5,251 bases of DNA from positions 1-5,251 of the forward strand of contig JAISKI010000033.1 in assembly GCA_031261265.1 (NCBI GenBank), given 5' to 3'. Below are positions 1 to 5,251 of the stretch, in pieces. Source of the DNA: Candidatus Peribacteria bacterium (lineage in GTDB: Bacteria; Patescibacteria; JAEDAM01; Absconditabacterales; Absconditicoccaceae). A program made the translations under genes and the position numbers. The first letter of the stretch is position 1; each line of letters begins with the position of its first letter. The notes beneath the pieces were generated by a model. It was not told the DNA's origin and made no database searches. It saw only the letters and a list, made by a program, of their open reading frames with translations.

Positions 1-38
1 CTTTTAGATTTACACTTTTTGCATACTTTTTTACTCAT
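1..38 (-). CDS. Start of a small CxxC (possible zinc-ribbon) protein, cut by the left edge
   Basis: Only the first 12 codons are visible: ATG at 38-36, reading MSKKVCKKCKSK and leaving the window. The Cys-x-x-Cys pair in a lysine-rich N-terminus resembles half of a zinc-ribbon knuckle, as in small ribosomal or RNA-polymerase-associated proteins, but the fragment is too short to name a family. The start codon follows directly after the T-run of a strong hairpin (44-86), so a transcript would have to read through that hairpin or begin downstream of it. No Shine-Dalgarno sequence lies at normal spacing. The call rests on the start codon, the Cys pair and same-strand placement with the other genes; it could be chance. 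Confidence 0.35.
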   Translation of the reverse strand, partial: MSKKVCKKCKSK

Positions 39-43
39 CTTAT

Positions 44-86
44 AAAAAAATAGGAGATAAAGTAGTTATATACTACTAAATCTCCT
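44..86 (-). terminator. Strong intrinsic terminator-type hairpin (possible attenuator)
   Basis: The outer arms are AGGAGAT (52-58) and ATCTCCT (80-86), 7 bp. Then come a symmetric AA/AA internal loop, inner arms AGTAGT (61-66) and ACTACT (72-77), 6 bp, and a 5-nt loop TATAT. Read on the minus strand, the stem is followed by one A and seven Ts (50-44), the classical rho-independent layout. On the plus strand it is followed only by TGTTTT, so the minus direction is favoured. It is the second hairpin downstream of aspS and lies 5 nt before the start codon of the left-edge ORF. It may be a back-up terminator or an attenuator in that gene's leader. Confidence 0.7.
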
Positions 87-150
87 TGTTTTAGCCACAC
101 AAAAGTAACATTATGCCTATCTTTTTATAACTTTGAATTTCCTATATACT

Positions 151-177
151 AAAAAAGCCGATGGTATTCGGCCTTTT
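151..177 (-). terminator. Intrinsic terminator downstream of aspS
   Basis: On the minus strand GCCGA and TCGGC (plus-strand positions 168-172 and 157-161) form a 5-bp GC-rich stem around a 6-nt loop, followed at once by six Ts (156-151). It starts about 35 nt after the aspS stop codon, the expected place for its terminator. The plus strand also has a T-run (174-177) after the stem, so it could act in both directions. Confidence 0.75.
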
Positions 178-210
178 AATTTGGTCTTTTTTTTGTGGTT
201 TTCACCGTTA

Positions 211-1527
211 TTATGGCGTTAATCTTTGCATATCACGTGGAAAAAGTTCAGCTTCTTTGATATTTTCTAGTCCGATTACTTTTTGTACGAAACGGGAAAT
301 CCCCAATCCAAATCCTCCCTCATCGGGCATTCCATATTTGAAAGCGTCTAAATAATGTTTCAATCCTGGATGGTTGGGATCCATTCCCTGGTCGGCGATT
401 TGTTTCACGATATTTTCATATATGACTTCACGCTGGGTGAGCGTGACAATCTCTACTCCTCTGAAAAGCAAGTCTGCTCTGTCGGCAATTTCAGGATTTT
501 CTCTATTTTGGTGATGATAAAACTTTGCATCAGACCATGGAAATCCATCAACAATCACAAAATCTGATCCTCGATTTTTAGCTGAATATTCACAGATGAA
601 TTTCTCCTCCGATGGAGCTAAATCTCTCTCTCAAACATAATCTTCACCCGTTTCTTGTTTCATCAGTTCGTGAAGTTTTTCTACGGTAATACGAGGAAAT
701 TTTTCAACAAGTAAGGGTTTTGTAGCTCCGAGAGCGAGAAGAAGCTGTTCTCCTTCTTTTCGAGTTTGCTCGATTACATAATTTACAAATCTCTCCGTCA
801 TCTCGATAATATCATCGAAACTATCGATAAATCCCATTTCCATATCGAGCATTAAAATTTCTGTCGTATGTCTGCTAGTATTGCTCTTTTCTGCTCTGTA
901 GGCTTTTCCGATTTCGTACACTCTCTCAAATACAGGAACCATCATTTGCTTGTAAAACTGAGGACTTTGTGCGAGATAGGCTTTTTTCCCAAAGTATTCC
1001 ATCTCGAAAAGTTCTGCTCCTCCCTCAGTCGGAAATCAGATTATTTTTGGGCTATTGATTTGAGTAAAATCATTCTGATCTCGGAATGCTCTCATATTTT
1101 TTTCAATCATCGCAGCGATTTTGAAAATTTTCTGCTGTCTAGGATGACGCAAAACAACTACTTTTTGTTCGTGAAGGGTCTCACCATCGGCAGCAATCGT
1201 GTCTTTGGAAATGTCCACGGGAGAGGGATAAATCACTTTATTCAGCACTTCAATCGTGGATTTTTGGAGTTCAAAGGGGAATTTTCCCTTGGGCATCTGA
1301 GCGACTGTTCCCGTAGCTTTCACGATAGAACCGAGCAACGCTCCGTCCAATTTCGCTATTTCAGCAGGGTCTTCAATGACGACCTGAGAAAGTCCATTTC
1401 TATCTCTGAGGATCAGAAATGCAAGGGTTGCACCGACTGTACGCACGGTGTGAAGGTGTCCACGAAGAGTGGCGGTTTCTCCGATGTGTTCGGGTAATTG
1501 CCCTGAAAGAATGCTGTCTTTAAACAT
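211..1527 (-). CDS. aspS: Aspartyl-tRNA synthetase, archaeal type (probably non-discriminating), with two UGA-Gly codons
   Basis: This class II aminoacyl-tRNA synthetase charges tRNA with aspartate in the cytoplasm. The 438-codon frame (ATG 1527-1525, tandem TAA TAA at the end) is interrupted only by two UGA codons: codon 164 (1038-1036) in SPKII-G-FPTEGG and codon 299 (633-631) in EDYV-G-ERDLAP. Reading them as Gly gives one full-length protein. An OB-fold anticodon-binding domain spans about residues 1-110 (GHLHTVRTVG, LRDRNGLSQVVI). The catalytic domain follows, with YLAQSPQFYKQ (184-194), motif 2 RAEKSNTSRHTTE (211-223) and motif 3 GGFGLGISRF (404-413), ending FPRDMQRLTP. Length, the lack of the bacterial GAD insertion and the C-terminus match archaeal-type AspRS rather than bacterial AspRS or AsnRS. 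With gatC nearby, I infer that it also charges tRNA(Asn) with Asp. About 31 glycines, only 2 from UGA. No Shine-Dalgarno site precedes the start; a promoter lies at 1560-1587. Confidence 0.93.
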
Positions 1528-1559
1528 TATTGATGTGAATAGAATATAAATCTAATTAC

Positions 1560-1587
1560 AATATATACAAATTGTTTATGGTATCAA
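1560..1587 (-). promoter_or_regulatory. Sigma70-like promoter of aspS
   Basis: On the minus strand, -35 TTGATA (1587-1582) and -10 TATATT (1565-1560) are separated by 16 nt, each matching 5 of 6 consensus bases. Transcription would start near 1553, giving a leader of about 25 nt. A second -10-like hexamer, TATTCT (1546-1541), lies 13 nt before the ATG and could give a much shorter leader. The promoter fills the 77-nt gap after the glycosyltransferase gene, where I see no terminator hairpin, so read-through from that gene is also possible. Confidence 0.5.
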
Positions 1588-1604
1588 GAGGTTTTTAAGG
1601 GAAT

Positions 1605-2474
1605 TTAATATACTCCAAATTCTTGGAAAGCCTGATGATAGATCTGTTTAAAAAGCGGGAGATTTTCTTGGATATCGTGATAACAGGGTATCGCTTGGGA
1701 AAGATTCTGAATACAAGTAGTAGTATCAGCACTATGCGTAATATCTCTACGAGAATTGTAATTGGAAAATCGTTGAATTTCTCTTTCTGAGGGGGTCGTG
1801 ACAATTCCTCCAAAACCTGTCCCCGAAATCAAACACTTTAGTCCCAAAACATTCATTTCCTGCAACGCTAGTCCTACTCCGATCCCGTATTTGAACTGTG
1901 CAATAAACTTCCAGGCTTCTTCATCTTTGAGAGGGAGAAGAGATCCAGCAGGATAAGGATAGGTCGAAATGGTAGAAAGTTTCCGTCCTAAGGTAGAAAG
2001 GAGATTTTGTAGTCTCTCATATTCAGGTCGTTTATCTTTGTAGAGATTACCAAAATAAACGATCTCTTTATCTCCGCGGGTAGGTAGAGACTTATAGGGA
2101 AGAATCCTTTCTGCATCAATCGTCATAGGAATCAGAATTGATTTTCTGTGAGCTTGTTGGAGCAACTCTTGATATTTTTTGGTATATACGATCGCAAGAG
2201 AATTTTCAGGGCTCTCAGCGATGAAAGTTCTCATCTGCAAAGTATCGTGAATAAATTGGATATATATATCACTAGTTCCATGTCTTTCTCTCAGAGTACA
2301 CGTAGTGCTAATGAGAAACTGTTTGTCTACGTCCTGAAGCAGTTCTTTGATCAGTGGAATCTGGTATTTTAAGATGTTTACAGAATAGGTATATCCTCCA
2401 TTTTGGTATCCATATTCGAGATATTTTTGATGTCGTACAGGATCGGTATAATCAATGATAGTAATTTGATGCAT
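1605..2474 (-). CDS. GT-B-like glycosyltransferase (GT4-type), substrate unknown
   Basis: An unbroken 289-residue frame ends in TAA. I chose the ATG at 2474-2472 (MHQITIIDYTD) because an upstream in-frame TTG at 2534 falls inside the -35 box of the promoter. The protein seems soluble, with no signal peptide or membrane segment. It looks like a divergent GT-B fold: a Gly-rich loop near the N-terminus (YQNGGYTYS, 23-31), the interdomain pattern LIPMTIDAERI (114-124), the start of the second Rossmann domain IVYFGNLYKDKRPEYE (138-153), and ALQEMNVLGLKCLISGTG (203-220) followed by FGGIV, in the place where GT4 enzymes carry the nucleotide-sugar-binding EX7E region. The usual second Glu is not clear, so activity and donor are uncertain. 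All 17 glycines use GGN codons and none UGA, unlike its neighbours. It could be another two-Rossmann-domain protein; the family call is moderate. Confidence 0.55.
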   Translation of the reverse strand: MHQITIIDYTDPVRHQKYLEYGYQNGGYTYSVNILKYQIPLIKELLQDVDKQFLISTTCTLRERHGTSDIYIQFIHDTLQMRTFIAESPENSLAIVYTKKYQELLQQAHRKSILIPMTIDAERILPYKSLPTRGDKEIVYFGNLYKDKRPEYERLQNLLSTLGRKLSTISTYPYPAGSLLPLKDEEAWKFIAQFKYGIGVGLALQEMNVLGLKCLISGTGFGGIVTTPSEREIQRFSNYNSRRDITHSADTTTCIQNLSQAIPCYHDIQENLPLFKQIYHQAFQEFGVY

Positions 2475-2505
2475 AAAAAAAACTGAAAGATAAAAGATGT
2501 CTCCC

Positions 2506-2534
2506 TTTATAAGAATAAAGTGGTTTTTTGACAA
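2506..2534 (-). promoter_or_regulatory. Strong sigma70-like promoter of the glycosyltransferase gene
   Basis: On the minus strand, -35 TTGTCA (2534-2529) and -10 TATAAA (2511-2506) are separated by exactly 17 nt, each matching 5 of 6 consensus bases. It is the best promoter in the window. Transcription from about 2499 would give a leader of about 25 nt before the ATG at 2474. That leader is T-rich (TCTTTCAGTTTTTTTT) and has no Shine-Dalgarno sequence near the start. Confidence 0.65.
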
Positions 2535-2597
2535 CCGAGTGAGTGTAAGGAAAGGAAAAAGATTTGCAAGAGATAATGTTTTTAGATGGGCTTTAGG

Positions 2598-3261
2598 TTA
2601 ATTCGGAGTTCAGCCAATAAGCTCTGAAATAGGCACCAGATATTTTCCATATTTTTCTACCATAAATTTTAAATCCTCTGTAAATCTTTCTGGATAGTGT
2701 ACGATTTCTGCTTGAAGCTCAGCAAGTGAAAATACTTCTATCCCTGTAGCCTCTCCGTCCTTGAACTTAATTGCCCCATCGTAGTACCCACAATAAACGG
2801 TGGTAATATGGGGTTGTTTAGTCATATATATATCAGGAGTTTTGGGTGATTCTTTCTGACATAAAAGTCTGCAGATAATCCACAGATCTGAACAGCCCAA
2901 TAACATCCAAATCCACAACTTTAATTGCATTAAAGAATTCCTGCTCTGAGGCAACCACAGCGGGAAATCCTAATTCTTCGGCACATTCTTTTACCACTGT
3001 CATAGTGAAGGAATCTCCTGCCACCACATGTCCTCCAACCGTTTTATCATACATTCCAGCATTCCCATCTTTATATTTACTTCTTTTCTGGACATAAAGA
3101 CGTCCTGCAGAGGTCATCAGAAAAAGCCTAATTGTTTTCACCTTTCTCGTGATTTCTCACTTTTCATCGTACTCTTTCCAGATTTCTTTATAAAATTCCT
3201 TTCTGTCTTGGACTCAGATAAGATTGGATTGAAGGTCGTAGATTTCTAGTAATTCTGCCAT
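2598..3261 (-). CDS. Nudix hydrolase, read with UGA=Gly, frame broken at an (AT)5 tract
   Basis: Nudix enzymes hydrolyse nucleoside-diphosphate-linked compounds; the substrate here is unknown. Translation starts at ATG 3261-3259 (MAELLEIYDLQSNLIG). UGA codons at 16 (3216-3214), 35 (3159-3157) and 143 (2835-2833) read as Gly. The QKRSKYKDGNAGMYDKT segment (58-74) and the Nudix box G77-F99 are clear: G(x5)D(x7)KECAEELGF, with conservative E-to-D and R-to-K changes in GX5EX7REUXEEXGU. This layout resembles YfcD/IPP-isomerase-like Nudix proteins. At 2824-2833 the frame runs through ATATATATAT and stops at TAA (2820-2818), giving 147 residues. The expected C-terminus (TVYCGYYDGAIKFKDGEATG, then VPISELIG-G-TPN with a fourth UGA, 2612-2610) continues in another frame to TAA 2600-2598. 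One more AT unit would give 221 residues. The cause may be a repeat-contraction mutation, a sequencing error or, less likely, recoding. No convincing promoter or Shine-Dalgarno site was found. Confidence 0.85.
2824..2833. repeat. (AT)5 dinucleotide tract at the Nudix frameshift
   Basis: Five AT units lie exactly where the reading frame of the Nudix gene changes. The upstream frame reads TGA TAT ATA TAT GAC TAA, while the downstream conserved region needs ATG ACT AAA. Adding one unit (+2 nt) or losing one base joins the two halves. Short dinucleotide tracts are prone to replication slippage. Confidence 0.8.
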
Positions 3262-3297
3262 TTGTGATATGTAAAGGTAAAATATCCTTTTTTATAA

Positions 3298-3346
3298 CCC
3301 CCGTCCTCGGTCCCCCTAACAGGGGATAAAAATAAGGGATAAAAAA
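3298..3346. repeat. GC-rich island with a short hairpin and tandem GGGATAAAAA repeat
   Basis: In the AT-rich gap between the transporter stop (3351) and the Nudix start (3261) there is a C-rich block (3298-3325) containing CCCCT-AAC-AGGGG (3313-3325), a 5-bp stem with a 3-nt loop. It is followed by two copies of GGGATAAAAA at 3323 and 3336, a 13-nt period. No T-run follows the stem on either strand, so it is not a standard terminator, although its position after the transporter gene would suit one. It may be a small interspersed palindromic element; I cannot show other copies from this window. Confidence 0.4.
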
Positions 3347-3350
3347 CTGA

Positions 3351-4562
3351 TTATACAATACTATTTTGCTGTTTCTTTTTCCAAAGAGTTATAATTAACA
3401 ATCAAATAATTACAAAAATGGTCATAGTAGCCATTGCAATACGATAACTTCCACTATTCACTCCTCCTACGGCGATAATCCCTCCCCAAGTTAAAGGTCA
3501 GATTATTGCTGCAAATCTTTCAAAGATCGTATAAAAAGAAAAACCATATCATAAATCCTCCTTAGTAAGTAGCAAACTCATATAAGCACGACTTACTGCC
3601 CACATTGCTCCTATTAAAATTCCTACAAGAGCCGTAAGTACCATAAATATAGTAATATTAGCAGTAATTGCCACAATAGGAAGTGCTACAATCCAAGCAA
3701 TCAATACTCCTGTTAAAGTCTTTCTAATTCCTATTTTGTCTCCAATCCAACCCGACAATAATGCTCCAATAGCATTCATTACTACAATAACCATCAAGAT
3801 AATGGACTTTTTAGTATTAGAGATTTCAAAAACATTTTCTAAATAAATAGAGAGATTGTTCGTGACCGTCACCAAGGCATCATTGTAGAAGAAAAATGCA
3901 ACAAGTAAGGGTGCTGCTACAGAAACGGAGAAAAAGGGAATTAATTTTTTGTAAAAATGATTTCGTTCTACTTTTTTTATTGCAGTAGTGGTTTCTGTTT
4001 TTTTATCTTTGAAAAAGATCATCATTGGCAATGCTAAAAGGAAAAACACTCACACAGCAGGCAATAAAGGTGCTAATAAATTTTCACTCAAAGGAAGAAA
4101 AATCGCTAATCCTACCACTTGCCCCAAAGCATTTGCAAATTGTCCAATCCCTGATACTCTTCCTCTATGATTTTTATCAGAAATATCGTCAATCATCGGA
4201 TTATAAAAAACAAAAGAAAGCTGATAGAAGTATTGAGCAAAGAGAAAAAAGAGTGCTGTAAGGTATATAGGTCGTTGTTGAAAAGCAGATAATGCAGATA
4301 ATCCATAAAAGAGAAATACTCAAATAGTAGAAAGATTTAGAAATTTCTTGAGATTTCCAAACTTATCGGTATATGCTGCTAATGCTGGTGCACTAAAAAA
4401 CAATAATACAGCTGAAATGGCGAAAATAGCATTATATCCTAAATCTGAGAGTCCTCAATCTGCTGAAACTAACCACTGAGAAAAATACAACAAAAAATTT
4501 ACAAATACAATTGAATTTGCAAAATCATACAATGCCCAGAGGAAAATCTGTTTTTTTTGCAT
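3351..4562 (-). CDS. UMF1-family MFS transporter with six UGA-Gly codons
   Basis: A membrane transporter of 403 residues, starting at ATG 4562-4560 (MQKKQIFLWALYDFANS) and ending in TAA 3353-3351. The N-terminal LYDFANS signature and NHRGRVSGIGQFANALG after the fourth hydrophobic segment are typical of the UMF1 family (related to fungal Atg22). About 12 hydrophobic segments can be counted, with a charged loop (FFKDKKTETTTAIKKVERN) in the middle, as expected for a 6+6 MFS protein. The substrate cannot be told from sequence. UGA occurs at codons 36, 81, 171, 338, 355 and 387 (for example SAD-G-GLSDLG, STI-G-VFLFYG, AII-G-PLTWGG). Six of about 28 glycines use UGA, and all lie in otherwise continuous membrane-protein sequence, so this gene is the best proof of recoding here. 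With the standard code it would be split into several fragments. No Shine-Dalgarno site; TATTCT at 4581-4576, 13 nt before the ATG, may be the -10 box, but no good -35 is seen. Confidence 0.9.
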
Positions 4563-4575
4563 AGCTATATGGTAA

Positions 4576-4581
4576 AGAATA
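4576..4581 (-). promoter_or_regulatory. Possible -10 box of the MFS transporter gene
   Basis: TATTCT on the minus strand ends 13 nt before the ATG at 4562. The same hexamer is at nearly the same distance before gatC and aspS. No good -35 lies at 16-18 nt; the nearest candidate, TTTACC (4601-4596), is only 14 nt away. The call rests mainly on the shared placement. Confidence 0.25.
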
Positions 4582-4588
4582 AAACAAA

Positions 4589-4737
4589 CTATTTTGGTAA
4601 AGAAAACTTCATAACTTTCTCACTAGTTTCAAAACCTGATACAACATCTCCCATAGGACTTCCTACCTCTAATGCATTCAATAACAATTCTTCCTTGTCT
4701 AAAGATTTCCACGACAGAGATATTGGAAACGAAGTAC
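4589..4737 (-). other. Intergenic open frame, possible gene remnant
   Basis: Between gatC and the transporter one minus-strand frame is open and codon-like. It reads SLSWKSLDKEELLLNALEV, then GSPMGDVVSGFETSEKVMKF and SLPK, ending in TAG (4591-4589). It is rich in G-starting codons and has A/T third positions, as in real genes here. It has no ATG near its beginning; the frame runs back into gatC in an overlapping frame, so it may be the 3' end of a displaced gene. The only start-like codons are TTGs in the middle. The plus strand also has a frame (ATG 4569 to TAG 4769, 66 residues) with less coding-like composition. I do not recognise either product. Confidence 0.25.
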
Positions 4738-5022
4738 TTACTCTCCAAACGCTGACTTCACTTCAATAGCATTTCCCGCCAAACGCTCTGCATTCACATT
4801 CTGCAAAATCGCCTGTGCATCCACGAACGTTTCCTGCTGGTCAAAACAAGCTATCACTTTCTCCTCATCAGACGAAACAATTTCCTCTGGCAAGGGAAAC
4901 TCATAAAACTCATCAAACATCTGCTTCATATTGGAGAAATAGTCCAAAAAAGCTGGCATTTGATCAGGATCAAGCTCTATTGCAGTCAGTTTAAGTAATT
5001 TTTGGAGTTCAGCTTCTTGCAT
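4738..5022 (-). CDS. gatC: Asp-tRNA(Asn)/Glu-tRNA(Gln) amidotransferase subunit C
   Basis: GatC is the small subunit that holds GatA and GatB together in GatCAB, which amidates misacylated Asp-tRNA(Asn) and/or Glu-tRNA(Gln). The 94-residue product has the family layout: an N-terminal helical part (LQKLLKLTAIELDPDQMPAF, then LDYFSNMKQMFDEF) as in the GatC LxxLAxLxL region, an acidic proline-containing linker (FPLPEEIVSSDEE), and the C-terminal signature AILQNVNAERLAGNAIEVKS ending AFGE, which fits the usual ILxNAP...xxVPxxF end. I chose ATG 5022-5020 because the N-terminal helix begins there and a promoter lies just upstream; an upstream in-frame ATG (5130) would add 36 residues unlike GatC. 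The stop is TAA and there are no UGA codons. gatA and gatB are not next to it in the window, so the set is split or lies outside. Together with the archaeal-type AspRS it points to tRNA-dependent Asn synthesis. Confidence 0.82.
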   Translation of the reverse strand: MQEAELQKLLKLTAIELDPDQMPAFLDYFSNMKQMFDEFYEFPLPEEIVSSDEEKVIACFDQQETFVDAQAILQNVNAERLAGNAIEVKSAFGE

Positions 5023-5034
5023 TAGTAGAATCGA

Positions 5035-5062
5035 AGAATAAAACGCATGTATGGTATGTAAA
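5035..5062 (-). promoter_or_regulatory. Promoter of gatC with a very short leader
   Basis: On the minus strand, -35 TTTACA (5062-5057, 5 of 6 consensus bases) and -10 TATTCT (5040-5035, 4 of 6) are separated by 16 nt. The -10 ends 12 nt before the ATG at 5022, so the leader would be only about 5-6 nt and has no room for a Shine-Dalgarno site. It also supports the shorter gatC start, because an ATG at 5130 would lie upstream of this promoter. Confidence 0.45.
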
Positions 5063-5251
5063 TTCCCCCTATTTGCAAGGAAATTTGCATTTTTTCGACG
5101 AATTTTCAAGCAAAATGCACCAAACAGCATTCAAAATAAGATAAGAACTAGATAACTTGATTTAAGTAATAAGTAAACAAGATTAAAGCGGTTCTATATT
5201 TGAGTATTTTTCTTGGTTTATTATTTATTTTTCTTTCAACTTCTTTGATAT

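Noticed and set aside
631..1038. Apparent nonsense mutations in aspS suggesting a pseudogene
   Set aside because: Both breaks are UGA at positions where Gly fits the family, and UGA interrupts two other genes in the same way. Recoding explains all of them.
868..1497. A 209-residue open frame on the plus strand
   Set aside because: It is fully antisense to aspS, which has clear class II synthetase motifs; the plus-strand product shows no recognisable domain. It is a shadow frame.
211..1527. Asparaginyl-tRNA synthetase as an alternative identity for aspS
   Set aside because: The FPRDMQRLTP end and the motif 2 and 3 contexts match archaeal-type AspRS more closely than AsnRS.
2475..2534. Upstream TTG start for the glycosyltransferase, adding 20 residues
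   Set aside because: The TTG lies within the -35 hexamer of a good promoter, and the extra residues have no domain support.
5023..5130. Upstream ATG start for gatC, adding 36 residues
   Set aside because: The extension is unlike GatC N-termini and the promoter lies between the two possible starts.
5131..5251. Possible C-terminus of a minus-strand gene at the right edge (ISKKLKEK, then TAA at 5227-5225)
   Set aside because: Only eight codons are visible and another frame is equally open, so it cannot be supported. The rest of this stretch is AT-rich and shows nothing clear.
1..5251. tRNA genes (especially a tRNA-Gly with UCA anticodon), rRNA, CRISPR arrays and insertion sequences
   Set aside because: I looked on both strands and saw no cloverleaf-like sequence, regularly spaced repeats, terminal inverted repeats or transposase-like product.

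Overview
This window looks like a stretch of a Patescibacteria (CPR) chromosome from the Absconditabacteria (SR1) / Gracilibacteria group, which reads UGA as glycine (genetic code 25). Read with the standard code, three of the five main genes fall into pieces. Read with UGA=Gly, they become complete proteins: 2 UGA codons in the aspartyl-tRNA synthetase, 6 in the membrane transporter and 4 in the Nudix protein, 12 in all. Several fall at recognisable glycine positions, such as SPKII-G-FPTEGG in the synthetase. All five main genes end in TAA and none uses UGA as its stop. The DNA is AT-rich with short intergenic gaps.

All recognised genes lie on the minus strand, so they are read from high to low coordinates. 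In that order they are: gatC (5022-4738), the small subunit of the tRNA-dependent amidotransferase; an UMF1-type MFS transporter (4562-3351); a Nudix hydrolase (3261-2598) whose frame is broken at an (AT)5 tract; a GT-B-like glycosyltransferase (2474-1605) with a well-formed promoter; and an archaeal-type aspartyl-tRNA synthetase, aspS (1527-211), followed by an intrinsic terminator. A second, strong terminator-type hairpin (44-86) sits just before the start of a probable small CxxC protein that runs off the left edge. The right edge (5131-5251) holds no gene I can support.

gatC and aspS are probably functionally linked. An archaeal-type AspRS in a bacterium with GatCAB is often non-discriminating: it makes Asp-tRNA(Asn), which GatCAB converts to Asn-tRNA(Asn). 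gatA, gatB and the tRNA-Gly(UCA) needed for UGA decoding are not in the window. The other genes show no clear common pathway, and most seem to have their own promoter. No gene in the window has a convincing Shine-Dalgarno site next to its start. Three have the same -10-like hexamer, TATTCT, 12-13 nt before the ATG, which suggests very short or no leaders.

I found no defence system, CRISPR array, insertion sequence or new multi-gene system. The points worth a second look are the uneven use of UGA-Gly between neighbours, the dinucleotide-repeat frameshift in the Nudix gene, the hairpin next to the left-edge start codon, and an open frame between gatC and the transporter.
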